Part shown: positions 8,521 to 16,010 of the stretch, piece after piece
Layout of the letters: each line of letters begins with the position of its first letter
Position numbering within the stretch: the stretch's first letter is position 1
Assembly: GCA_017625835.1 (NCBI GenBank)
Contig: JAGAKF010000052.1
Span: forward strand, 20,715-84,714
Origin: Clostridia bacterium
GTDB lineage: Bacteria; Bacillota; Clostridia; Oscillospirales; Acutalibacteraceae
Reading direction: 5' to 3'
DNA: 64,000 bases
Program-made: the position numbers and the translations under genes
Notes under the pieces: model-generated
Seen by the model: only the letters and a program-made list of their open reading frames with translations
Told to the model about the DNA's origin: nothing
Database searches by the model: none

Positions 8521-8549
8521 ATTATATATTCATACGCGCGTATTGTAAA
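8521..8549 (-). promoter_or_regulatory. sigma-A promoter for the Leu T-box unit, with palindromic spacer
   Basis: A -35 box TTTACA (8544-8549) and a -10 box TATAAT (8521-8526) are 17 bases apart. The spacer holds the perfect 12-base palindrome ATACGCGCGTAT (8532-8543), which could be a repressor site. Confidence 0.8.
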
Positions 8550-8573
8550 TAGACAAACGTATCGTTTTGTCTA
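8550..8573 (-). repeat. inverted repeat abutting the Leu-unit promoter and the end of rhaD
   Basis: TAGACAAA and TTTGTCTA form 8-base arms around ACGATACG. The element directly follows the rhaD stop codon and touches the -35 box of the next unit. It may be a weak terminator (TTTACA follows) or an operator. The sequence does not decide between them. Confidence 0.5.
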
Positions 8574-8575
8574 AA

Positions 8576-9397
8576 TTATTTCAAGAGGTCTGCATTGAGT
8601 GTCTGACCGTAAGCAACAGCAACATCGATAAGACCCTGATCCTCGATTGTCTGACGGATCGGCTGACCGAGAGAGAGAATTCTGCAGTAAATTTCTGCTG
8701 ACTTCTCGATTGTGTGCATAAGGCCGTAAGCGTTATCGAATGTATCGCCTGAAACGAAGAGACCATGGTGAGCCCATACAACTGCGTCATATGTTTTGAG
8801 AAGCTCACATGTTCTGTGTGCGATTTCTGCACCACCCGGGATCATCCATTCAACAACACCTACACCGTTCGGGAAGATGATCGGGCATTCTGTCATGCTC
8901 TGCCAGAGAACCTTTGAGAAAGCCTCTGATGTGAGAGGAAGAACGAATGTAAGAGCAATGATATTAACGGGATGTGCGTGGTAGATTACACGGCACTTTC
9001 CGTCTGTTGCTGCAACGCGGACGCTGTGGTTCATAAAGTGTGTCGGGAATTCACTTGTCGGGCCGCCGCCGTTAACAAGACCCCATACGATTCTGTAGCT
9101 ATCGCCTGCGTCGTTGATTTCCACAATACAGATGTTTGCAGCAGGATCGAGGATTGCATTACGGAAGAACTTACCTGTACCTGTTACCATAAAGTATTCG
9201 TTCTTAAGGTTGTCTGCCTGAACACCCATGTTAACCCAGGGTCTGTCGTATGTAAAGTAAGGCTTGCAAGCCTCAACTTCTTCATTTGTCATACGGTATG
9301 AGAGGTTACCGCCGTTTCTCTCATGCCAACCCTCTGAATAACCGTCATCACATACCCTTACAAAACTTTTGATTACGTCAAGATCCAAAATACTCAT
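8576..9397 (-). CDS. rhaD: rhamnulose-1-phosphate aldolase
   Basis: At 273 residues it matches the usual RhaD length. The class II aldolase/adducin fold shows the N-terminal ERNGGNLSYR substrate loop, zinc-ligand candidates HAHPVNIIALTF and WAHHGLFVSG, and TGTGKFFRN. The enzyme splits L-rhamnulose-1-phosphate into dihydroxyacetone phosphate and L-lactaldehyde in the cytoplasm. Other rhamnose genes are not adjacent. AAGGAGAT precedes the ATG, and a consensus promoter is found upstream. No regulator site is evident. Fuculose-phosphate aldolase is shorter and less similar in these motifs. Confidence 0.9.
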   Translation of the reverse strand: MSILDLDVIKSFVRVCDDGYSEGWHERNGGNLSYRMTNEEVEACKPYFTYDRPWVNMGVQADNLKNEYFMVTGTGKFFRNAILDPAANICIVEINDAGDSYRIVWGLVNGGGPTSEFPTHFMNHSVRVAATDGKCRVIYHAHPVNIIALTFVLPLTSEAFSKVLWQSMTECPIIFPNGVGVVEWMIPGGAEIAHRTCELLKTYDAVVWAHHGLFVSGDTFDNAYGLMHTIEKSAEIYCRILSLGQPIRQTIEDQGLIDVAVAYGQTLNADLLK

Positions 9398-9437
9398 TTT
9401 AATATCTCCTTATTTTTTGACTTTTTTCACCGCATTG

Positions 9438-9466
9438 ATTTTAACACCACACAAGGATAATGTCAA
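9438..9466 (-). promoter_or_regulatory. sigma-A promoter of rhaD
   Basis: TTGACA (9461-9466) and TAAAAT (9438-9443) are 17 bases apart on the minus strand, about 40 bases before the rhaD start. Confidence 0.8.
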
Positions 9467-9534
9467 TATTAAGAAGAAAAGATGTATATAATTTCGGGGT
9501 TGTCAGGATAATTTAATGAAAGTCTATAAATTCT

Positions 9535-9746
9535 GTCGGCGGCAGCAAGCCACCGCCCTACGCTGTTTATTCAACTCATCACGTAGGGGACGGGTTTCCC
9601 GTCCCGTCAGATAATGCGCTGTTTTCGGTTCGGGAGACCCGAACCCTACGAACCTCTAAGTTGAAACCGTGTTCGTAGGGGAACATAATATGTTCCTGTA
9701 AAAATAACACATAATTGACGGGCAGATGATATCTGCCCCTACAACG
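9535..9746. repeat. cluster of five different palindromic units
   Basis: Five hairpin-forming units follow one another: 9535-9562 (GGCGG around CAGCAAG), 9582-9609 (GGGACGGG-TTT-CCCGTCCC), 9621-9653 (GGTTCGGGAGACCCGAACC), 9671-9699 (GGAACATAATATGTTCC) and 9717-9746 (GGGCAGATGATATCTGCCC). Most carry a GTAGGG or CCCTAC edge, so they share a border while their arms differ. They resemble short non-autonomous palindromic elements. No coding frame lies here. Together with the rhaD promoter and the terminator at 9817 they fill the 9398-9879 gap. Confidence 0.75.
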
Positions 9747-9816
9747 TTGATTTTAAATCTGTTCTACATACCCGAATTTGTTTGATAAAAATTTTGTGTT
9801 ATAGCTATGAGGAACC

Positions 9817-9839
9817 AAAAGCACCCTTGCGGGTGCTTT
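9817..9839 (-). terminator. rho-independent terminator of the membrane protein gene
   Basis: AAAGCACCC and GGGTGCTTT form a 9-base stem with a 4-base loop. TTTT follows on the minus strand, and a T-rich stretch also follows on the plus strand. Confidence 0.6.
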
Positions 9840-9879
9840 GAGTAATTTTTGATTTTGCGTATTGATGAAAAATCGATTT

Positions 9880-10590
9880 TTAAGCTACGGGGATATTATC
9901 ACTCCAGCCATAGTATTCATCTTCATAATACTGACGTGTTTCTTCTACTATTCTTGCTTCACCATCTTTAAATACAATCTTCAGAATAATAGATTCACAA
10001 CCTGTCGAATGGCCATATTCATCCTTGCAGCAATAATACATACTGTGAGAAAAAGTTCTTTCTTCTCCGTCTTCATCGTGCAAACACACAAAATTATATT
10101 GTGTTTTATCGTCTGCGTAGTAGCGTATTGCATTATTACTACTTAAAGAGTAGTCATAAATTACCCATGTCCTTCCTTCAACGGGTCGGTGCGCCTCCAG
10201 GGTATATGTAACCACATCATACTCATCAGGAGAGTACAAAAGCACCCTGTAATCCAAAGCGTTATATTCATCGTCAGCAACAGCATAATAAAGAAGACTC
10301 TGCGAATTTTCAGCATTGAATCTGACCTCTGCTAACTCATCTGCTGTCTGATCACCGCCAAAAACTGAAACACCTTTAAAAGTAAAAATCTGCTTGTCTC
10401 CTTCAATTCTGACATCCGAAACAGAAAACCACGATGCATCTTCTTCACATTCCCAAATAAGTCCGCTTTCTTCGTCATAAGGAAGTTCAACCTTTGTTTT
10501 GTCTGTACCCGTAATTGCACCACCAATCGAACCGAAAAGCATAACAAAAAAGAAAATCGGCAAAAAGAAAATCACTACAACTGATCCCAT
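9880..10590 (-). CDS. hypothetical membrane-anchored protein
   Basis: I do not recognise the family. Starting at the ATG at 10590 (preceded by AAGGAGTG) the protein has 236 residues. It has one N-terminal hydrophobic segment (about residues 4-28, VVVIFFLPIFFFVMLFGSIGG) and an acidic, Tyr- and Asp-rich soluble part presumably outside the membrane. A longer upstream frame exists but overlaps the promoter and has no ribosome site. It is divergent from a small XRE regulator, which may control it. It shares a general plan, but no clear sequence, with the protein at 12044-12787. Confidence 0.65.
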   Translation of the reverse strand: MGSVVVIFFLPIFFFVMLFGSIGGAITGTDKTKVELPYDEESGLIWECEEDASWFSVSDVRIEGDKQIFTFKGVSVFGGDQTADELAEVRFNAENSQSLLYYAVADDEYNALDYRVLLYSPDEYDVVTYTLEAHRPVEGRTWVIYDYSLSSNNAIRYYADDKTQYNFVCLHDEDGEERTFSHSMYYCCKDEYGHSTGCESIILKIVFKDGEARIVEETRQYYEDEYYGWSDNIPVA

Positions 10591-10635
10591 AAAAACACTC
10601 CTTTTATTTTGAGAAACACTTTCTTTGACTAGTAT

Positions 10636-10664
10636 ATTATAAATCCGTTCGGGTTTATTGTCAA
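10636..10664 (-). promoter_or_regulatory. sigma-A promoter of the hypothetical membrane protein
   Basis: TTGACA (10659-10664) and TATAAT (10636-10641) are 17 bases apart. The spacer contains an imperfect AAACCCG/CGGATTT inverted repeat, and ATCCAAAAGGAT lies just upstream (10669-10680). Both are possible sites for the divergent XRE protein. Confidence 0.75.
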
Positions 10665-10720
10665 TACATCCAAAAGGATTTGTTTTAAAATATAGCAAAT
10701 ATCAAAGAGGATTGATTATT

Positions 10721-10939
10721 TTGTTTTATTTTCAAAGGCTCAAGGATCTGCGCGAAGATAAAGACTTGACACAGTCAGATATAGCAAAACTGCTGATGAC
10801 TACCCAACAACAATACGGCAGATACGAAAACGGGTTAAGAGAGATTCCCGTGCATCACATCATAACATTATGTAAATTCTACAATGTTTCTGCTGACTAT
10901 ATTTTAGGCATTACAAATGAATACCGTACATTGAAATGA
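10721..10939 (+). CDS. small XRE-family transcriptional regulator
   Basis: About 72 residues are encoded from a TTG at 10721, which sits 9 bases after AAGAGGA. An upstream ATG frame exists but overlaps the divergent promoter and has no Shine-Dalgarno. The protein is essentially one helix-turn-helix: LREDKDLTQSDIAKLL, then TTQQQYGRYENGLREI and the SADYILGI end typical of Cro/CI-like regulators. A DNA-binding role is family knowledge. The target is unknown, but the divergent gene is the obvious candidate. Confidence 0.75.
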   Translation: MFYFQRLKDLREDKDLTQSDIAKLLMTTQQQYGRYENGLREIPVHHIITLCKFYNVSADYILGITNEYRTLK

Positions 10940-10972
10940 ATCTGCGAAAAAATTACGCAGGTTCATTTTTTA
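10936..10972 (+). terminator. rho-independent terminator after the XRE gene
   Basis: ATGAATCTGCG and CGCAGGTTCAT form an 11-base stem with one G-T pair, followed by a run of T. Confidence 0.8.
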
Positions 10973-10983
10973 ATACAATTTGA

Positions 10984-11011
10984 TTGATTTTAAATCATTG
11001 AATGGTATAAT
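10984..11011 (+). promoter_or_regulatory. probable promoter of the asparaginase gene
   Basis: TTGATT (10984-10989) and TATAAT (11006-11011) are separated by 16 bases. A second TATAAT overlaps at 11012. The asparaginase start follows 31 bases later. Confidence 0.6.
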
Positions 11012-11042
11012 TATAATATAATGATTTTCAAAGGATGCAGTT

Positions 11043-12059
11043 ATGAATAAGATACTTTTAATGCTCACGGGCGGAACAATATGCTCAGCTGAAAACGAAG
11101 ACGGTAAGCGTGAGACGGATGCCCAAAGTGCAAAACTTAAAATAATATCAGAATTCAGGAAATGCAACTCCCCTTTTAACGGTGTTGTGTTTGATACCGT
11201 TATGCCGCTTGACACTCTTAGTGAAAATATGACTCTCCAAAAGTGGAATGTACTTCTTGATGAATTGAGAAAGGTTTATAGCGAGGATTACAGCGGAATC
11301 ATCATTCTTCACGGAACGGATACTCTCGCTTATACTGCATCTCTGCTGTCGCTTGTTATGAGCGAAAAGAATCTGCCTGTCTGCCTTGTTTCAAGCCATT
11401 CACCGATAGACTGTGACGGTACAAATGCCAATGTCAATTTCAGAACTGCTGTTGATCTTATTATGAACGGGCTGAAGCCGAACGTATATGCCGTTTATGA
11501 AAACTCTGACAGAAAGACTTATCTTCATTACGGTGCTCACCTGCTTCAATGCGGAAATTACAGCAACGACTTTTTCAGCAAGGATATGATTGAAGTCAAC
11601 AACTTTGAAGCCGTTTGTGCAGAAAGTCAGCCTTTTGAAACTGACTGCAAATTGCTGAGCAAGTTAAAGACTCTTAACGCAAATGTTCTTCTGTTAAATC
11701 CTTTTGTCGGCTTGGATTATAACAGCATCAATCTTAGCGGTGTTTCTGCTGTCGTGCATACAACTTATCATTCGCAGACTGTCTGTGTTGACGGTGATGG
11801 AAATTCATTCACAGAGTTTGCAAAAAGGTGCAAAAAAGAAGGTGTAAGCCTTATACTTACACCTTGCGATAAAGATTCATATTCTTATGTATCTACCGAG
11901 AAGGCACTCCGGAACGGTGTCCTCCCTGTAAGCAGTATGACAAATGAAACGGTTTATGTTAAAACAATTATTGGTTGTTCGTTGGGGTACAAAGACGATG
12001 AGCTTTGTGAATTTATCAACCAAAGCATAAATGCGGAACAGCGTTACGGCTCCATCTGA
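11043..12059 (+). CDS. ansA: type I (cytoplasmic) L-asparaginase
   Basis: The 338-residue protein has the N-terminal catalytic motif LTGGTI (Thr12) and the second active-site block ILHGTDTLAYTAS near residues 85-97. Both match the asparaginase/glutaminase family. It hydrolyses asparagine to aspartate and ammonia. There is no signal peptide, so it is cytoplasmic. AAAGGATG precedes the ATG. Its last 16 bases overlap the end of the convergent gene at 12044. It appears monocistronic. Glutaminase side activity cannot be judged. Confidence 0.9.
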   Translation: MNKILLMLTGGTICSAENEDGKRETDAQSAKLKIISEFRKCNSPFNGVVFDTVMPLDTLSENMTLQKWNVLLDELRKVYSEDYSGIIILHGTDTLAYTASLLSLVMSEKNLPVCLVSSHSPIDCDGTNANVNFRTAVDLIMNGLKPNVYAVYENSDRKTYLHYGAHLLQCGNYSNDFFSKDMIEVNNFEAVCAESQPFETDCKLLSKLKTLNANVLLLNPFVGLDYNSINLSGVSAVVHTTYHSQTVCVDGDGNSFTEFAKRCKKEGVSLILTPCDKDSYSYVSTEKALRNGVLPVSSMTNETVYVKTIIGCSLGYKDDELCEFINQSINAEQRYGSI

Positions 12060-12787
12060 TAGCCTACACATTGATAAACAGTTGAATCTTGAAACTTTGC
12101 AAGAATCAGATACTGTTTAGGTTTTTCAGGATGTGTATATAAACGCACACTTTCATAAAACATACAGTCACCTGATAAAAACTGTTCCAATACCTGCACT
12201 TTGACCGCCTCGTCTTCAATGACGTGGGCGGTTTCTGTTATATCAATTCGCTGTATCGTAGATTCAATTTGTCTGTCATCTACGTGTTCAGAATCAATCA
12301 GCAGAATATCCGTTACCTCATCCACGCCGACAGCAGGGAATTCATAACCTTTGCGAACAAACCATTCGTTATTTTTATAATCTGCAGAAATATCAAAAAT
12401 GAAATCAGGATTTTCGGGATCTATGCCGTAAAAATAACGTTTTAAACCGCTGTTGTTTTCCTGATATCCCTTATTATCCACATAGTATCTGTTATAATGA
12501 TAATAGTCCTCGGACATACCTTCATTGTATTCAGCAAAATTCTTACCATTTAAAACAAGAGTATTCACGCTGATGTAGTTTTCAGTATCAACGGCTCCTG
12601 CATCAAGGATATCACCTACCTCCAAATGATATTTAGCTTCCAGATCTTCAGGTTCAGTTTCGGGTTCATACTGAGAACTGCTTGGAGGATCTTCTGAAAT
12701 AGCCACCATTAAATAGGTAACACAACCGAATAACGCAACAAAAATTGCAATAAAAATCCCAACTATAACATAAAAAGTCTTTGTCAT
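12044..12787 (-). CDS. hypothetical membrane-anchored protein
   Basis: The family is not recognised. The 247 residues begin with a hydrophobic segment (about residues 5-30) and continue as an acidic soluble domain predicted to lie outside the cell. The LFGC sequence in the segment resembles a lipobox weakly. It lies 18 bases after the CE15-like esterase gene, at the end of the ktrB-ktrA-esterase run. The last 16 bases overlap the convergent asparaginase gene. No function is proposed. Confidence 0.65.
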   Translation of the reverse strand: MTKTFYVIVGIFIAIFVALFGCVTYLMVAISEDPPSSSQYEPETEPEDLEAKYHLEVGDILDAGAVDTENYISVNTLVLNGKNFAEYNEGMSEDYYHYNRYYVDNKGYQENNSGLKRYFYGIDPENPDFIFDISADYKNNEWFVRKGYEFPAVGVDEVTDILLIDSEHVDDRQIESTIQRIDITETAHVIEDEAVKVQVLEQFLSGDCMFYESVRLYTHPEKPKQYLILAKFQDSTVYQCVGYQMEP

Positions 12788-12805
12788 TCCGTCACACTTT
12801 CTCTG

Positions 12806-13897
12806 TTAGAATTTCTTGTTAATGAAATCAATCAGTCCGTGCCAGTCATCACGGGCAAAATAATGATTACCGTGGCGGAAGTATAGTCCTATGCTTCCGT
12901 CATGCAACATTTTACCGCAGTTAAGGTAATCATCTTCCTCATAGACAAAGCCTTTTTTGCCGTAGAGTTCATAGACCTCGGATGCCGCCGCACAGCAAAG
13001 GAACTGCAGCTCGGGTCCTGCCCATTTGTCCTCTTCCGCAGAAGCGATATGAACAGGTCGGGGTGCAATCAAGGCGTGCATAAAGTGCTGTTCAAACTCA
13101 GTTTCGTTATCTTTACCGTAATAATTCTTATAATTCTCGCAGAACCAGAACTCAAAACGGTCAATGATATTGCCTATTGTTTCAGTTCCTGCCTGCTTGC
13201 CTCTGTTGAGTGAGTCACCACTGCAACCCGCACAGTTTGAGTGAATGCAGGCAAAGCGTTCGTCAGATATACCTGCAAGGAGCGCAGTTTTGCCTAGCCT
13301 TGAATGACCGCAGACGGTTACGCAATCAAGGTCGACTTCTTCACGTGTTTCAAGAAAATCCATAACGCGCATTGCAGCCCACGCCCACATTGCGATCTTA
13401 CCAGGAGAGTAGAGTGTTCTTTCCTGATTTTTATAAATCACACCTGCAAGACCGTTTGTAAAATCACCGTCGTCGCTCGTTACATCCTTATAGCAGAAAG
13501 ATGCAATTGCAAAGCCGTTGTCGATAATCTCCTCAGTCGGAATGTACTTATCAGGCACTTCGGGACGGAAATTGATACAGACAAAGGTTTTGATTCTCTT
13601 GCCCTTTGATGGATATACATATGTAAACGGGAAAGTAAAATCTTCACCATTTATTCTCGAGGTTATTTCGATATCGAGCCTTATTCCCTTTCCTGCACAG
13701 AAACGTTCATCAACTTCGATTACTTTAAATGAAACAATTTCAGGCTTTTCGGGAATATAACCGTACTCGCATTTATACATCATTTCTCTGACGATGGGTT
13801 TTATTTTTTCCCATTCTTCGACGGTTGTTGCTCTTTTGCCCGTTACCTCAAGCGGTGACGGAACATTAAGTTTTTCAAGACGTTCTTTTACTGTCAT
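12806..13897 (-). CDS. CE15-like alpha/beta-hydrolase (glucuronoyl or acetyl-xylan esterase type)
   Basis: From the ATG at 13897 (preceded by AAGGTGGT) the protein has 363 residues. The nucleophile motif is CGHSRLGKTAL, similar to the GCSRxGK motif of glucuronoyl esterases. An acidic region IASAEEDKWAGPE and a C-terminal GNHYFARDDWHG likely supply the rest of the triad. CE15 enzymes cut ester links between glucuronoxylan and lignin. No signal peptide is seen, so it would act on imported fragments or another ester. The longer upstream frame runs into ktrA and is not used. Exact substrate unknown. Confidence 0.7.
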   Translation of the reverse strand: MTVKERLEKLNVPSPLEVTGKRATTVEEWEKIKPIVREMMYKCEYGYIPEKPEIVSFKVIEVDERFCAGKGIRLDIEITSRINGEDFTFPFTYVYPSKGKRIKTFVCINFRPEVPDKYIPTEEIIDNGFAIASFCYKDVTSDDGDFTNGLAGVIYKNQERTLYSPGKIAMWAWAAMRVMDFLETREEVDLDCVTVCGHSRLGKTALLAGISDERFACIHSNCAGCSGDSLNRGKQAGTETIGNIIDRFEFWFCENYKNYYGKDNETEFEQHFMHALIAPRPVHIASAEEDKWAGPELQFLCCAAASEVYELYGKKGFVYEEDDYLNCGKMLHDGSIGLYFRHGNHYFARDDWHGLIDFINKKF

Positions 13898-13907
13898 ACT
13901 AACCACC

Positions 13908-14558
13908 TTATTTTTCTGAAGAAAGTTTAAATACATCTCCTGCTTTACCGATAACAACAATATGGTCGTCTGCCCTGAAAATATAATCAGGACCCGGCAT
14001 TGTATCAAGTGAATTTCCTTTTTTAATTGCGATGATGTTCACCTTATAGTGCTGACGTACGCCGAGGCTTGCGATAGTCTTTCCCGTCCATACGGCAGGA
14101 GTCGGAATTTCATAAATTGCATATTCAGGTGTCAACTTGATAAAATCAAAAATGTTATTCGAATTATACCTTACTGCGAGTTTTTCGGCAATTTCTCGTT
14201 CAGGATACACAACCTCATCCGCACCGATTTTTTTGAGCAGATCAGCCTGTATATCCCTTTTAGCTGTAGAAACAACCATCTGCGCACCGTGAGTTTTCAG
14301 AAGTGATGTGACGACGAGTGAAGACTGAAAGTCTGAATCTATCGTTACAAAACAGATATCAAAATTGTCCACTCCGAGTGCCATGATAACATTTTCATTT
14401 GTACAGTCACCGATGTTTGCGTCGCCGTGTGCCGGTGACAGACTTTCGATAACATCCGGATCTTTATCTATTACCATAACTTCGTTTCCAAGCTCGAGCA
14501 TTTTTGTAGAAAGATGTCTGCCAAGTCTGCCCATACCTATAACCAAAATTGATTTCAT
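13908..14558 (-). CDS. ktrA: K+ uptake regulatory subunit, RCK domain (KtrA/TrkA)
   Basis: The 216 residues form an RCK-N nucleotide-binding domain with GMGRLGRHL near residues 8-16 and VIDKDPD near 29-35, followed by an RCK-C domain (about 135-216). RCK proteins form a cytoplasmic gating ring on the K+ channel subunit and bind NAD(H) or ATP. AAGGTGAG precedes the ATG, and it lies 9 bases after ktrB, so the pair is an operon. No c-di-AMP riboswitch is seen upstream of the pair. Confidence 0.9.
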   Translation of the reverse strand: MKSILVIGMGRLGRHLSTKMLELGNEVMVIDKDPDVIESLSPAHGDANIGDCTNENVIMALGVDNFDICFVTIDSDFQSSLVVTSLLKTHGAQMVVSTAKRDIQADLLKKIGADEVVYPEREIAEKLAVRYNSNNIFDFIKLTPEYAIYEIPTPAVWTGKTIASLGVRQHYKVNIIAIKKGNSLDTMPGPDYIFRADDHIVVIGKAGDVFKLSSEK

Positions 14559-14567
14559 ACTCTCACC

Positions 14568-15911
14568 TTAACCTATCATAATTTTGCCCGTAGGCCGTTT
14601 AAGAATTGCCGTCTTATTCCGTTTCATCAGAAGCATAATAAAAGACAGCGCACCGATTCGTCCGGCATACATAAGAACGATCAGAACGATCTTCGACGCA
14701 GAAGAAAGCGTTGGAGTAACATTCATTGACAATCCTACCGTAGCCACAGCTGACACAACCTCGAACAATACTTCACGAAGACCAATCGGCTCAATCCAAC
14801 TTAAAACAAGTGCCGACACAAGAATCATCGAAAAATAAATAAAAGCAATCGAGCTTGCGCGCCTTACCATTTTGTCTTCTATTCGCTTTTTAAATACCGT
14901 TACGTTGTTATCCTCCTGAAGATAAGCGACCGTTGAAAGAAGGATTACGGCAATAGTCGTCGTCTTTACACCGCCTGCCGTTGAACCGGGACTTCCGCCA
15001 ATGAACATCAGGACAATCGTAATAATACTGCCGGGTTCAGAAAGGGTTTTCATATCTATTGAAGCAAAGCCTGCCGTCCTCGGCGTTACCGCTTGAAAGA
15101 ATGCGTTCAAAAGTTTATCTGAAATATTCATATCTTTAAACGCACAGTCATACTCAAAGAAAAAATACAAAACAAAGGGTACAACGGTAACAACGGCACT
15201 GACAACCAACACCAGCTTTGTATGGATTTTATAATTTTTGAAATTTGCTTTACATACGATAATATCATCCCAGACGAAAAAGCCTATACCTCCGATAATT
15301 ATAAGGAGCGAAAGTGTAACCAACACCACGGCGTTGTCATTGAAAAGCATCACAGACGAGCCCGGCTCAAGATATCCCATCAGATCAAACCCTGCATTAC
15401 AAAAAGCTGAAACTGCATGAAAGACGGAAAAATAAATTCCTCTAGCAATTCCGAATTCAGGCACAAATTGAGTAGCGAGAATTGCAGCACCGATCGTTTC
15501 AATAACAGCTGTTCCTCCAACAATTCTTTTAACAAGATGACCTATACCCGAAAGAGTTATCGTTCCGGCTGATTCCATAATCAGCATTCTGTTCTGAAGT
15601 CCGATTTTATGGCGCATAAACAAAGTTGCCATAGTTATAACCGTCATAAAACCTATTCCGCCAAGCTGAATCATAAAAAGAATCACCAACTGGCCAAAAA
15701 GCGACCAGTGAGTATAAGTATCAAACGGCACCAATCCTGTAACACAGGTTGAACTGGTTGCAACAAACAGGGCGTCGACGTAATCAGTAGTCTGTCCGTT
15801 TTTTGTTGCAAACGGTAACATCAACAAAAGTGATCCTGCAAACACTACCGCTAGAAAACCAAACGCAATAATCTGCACCCTCGAAAACTTTTTTATAAAT
15901 TTATTCAACAT
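14568..15911 (-). CDS. ktrB: Trk/Ktr K+ transporter membrane subunit
   Basis: The 447 residues are hydrophobic, with the four pore-loop repeats expected of the family: STCVTGL, SAFCNAGFD, TPRTAGFAS and GSPGSTAGG. It forms the K+-conducting channel partner of the RCK subunit encoded next. The length is typical of KtrB (about 450) and shorter than TrkH (about 480). The ATG follows ACAGGTAAA, and a promoter lies upstream. The genes after ktrA (CE15-like esterase and a hypothetical protein) follow with 10- and 18-base gaps and may share this transcript. Confidence 0.9.
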   Translation of the reverse strand: MLNKFIKKFSRVQIIAFGFLAVVFAGSLLLMLPFATKNGQTTDYVDALFVATSSTCVTGLVPFDTYTHWSLFGQLVILFMIQLGGIGFMTVITMATLFMRHKIGLQNRMLIMESAGTITLSGIGHLVKRIVGGTAVIETIGAAILATQFVPEFGIARGIYFSVFHAVSAFCNAGFDLMGYLEPGSSVMLFNDNAVVLVTLSLLIIIGGIGFFVWDDIIVCKANFKNYKIHTKLVLVVSAVVTVVPFVLYFFFEYDCAFKDMNISDKLLNAFFQAVTPRTAGFASIDMKTLSEPGSIITIVLMFIGGSPGSTAGGVKTTTIAVILLSTVAYLQEDNNVTVFKKRIEDKMVRRASSIAFIYFSMILVSALVLSWIEPIGLREVLFEVVSAVATVGLSMNVTPTLSSASKIVLIVLMYAGRIGALSFIMLLMKRNKTAILKRPTGKIMIG

Positions 15912-15947
15912 AGTTTTACCTGTCTTCTAAAATATAATTATATTTTT

Positions 15948-15975
15948 ATTATAACACATAGGTAAAAAAAATCAA
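15948..15975 (-). promoter_or_regulatory. sigma-A promoter of ktrB
   Basis: TTGATT (15970-15975) and TATAAT (15948-15953) are 16 bases apart. The leader to the ATG is short and shows no riboswitch. Confidence 0.7.
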
Positions 15976-16000
15976 CAAAGGGACGGATAACCGTCCCTTT
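15963..16000 (-). terminator. rho-independent terminator of the nucleoside ABC operon
   Basis: AAAGGGACGG and CCGTCCCTTT form a 10-base stem with a 4-base loop. T-rich sequence follows on the minus strand, overlapping the ktrB promoter region. Confidence 0.8.
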
Positions 16001-16010
16001 AAATATAAGA

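Noticed and set aside
9535-9746. CRISPR array
   Set aside because: The repeated units have different inner arms and irregular spacing, with no constant direct repeat and no cas genes.
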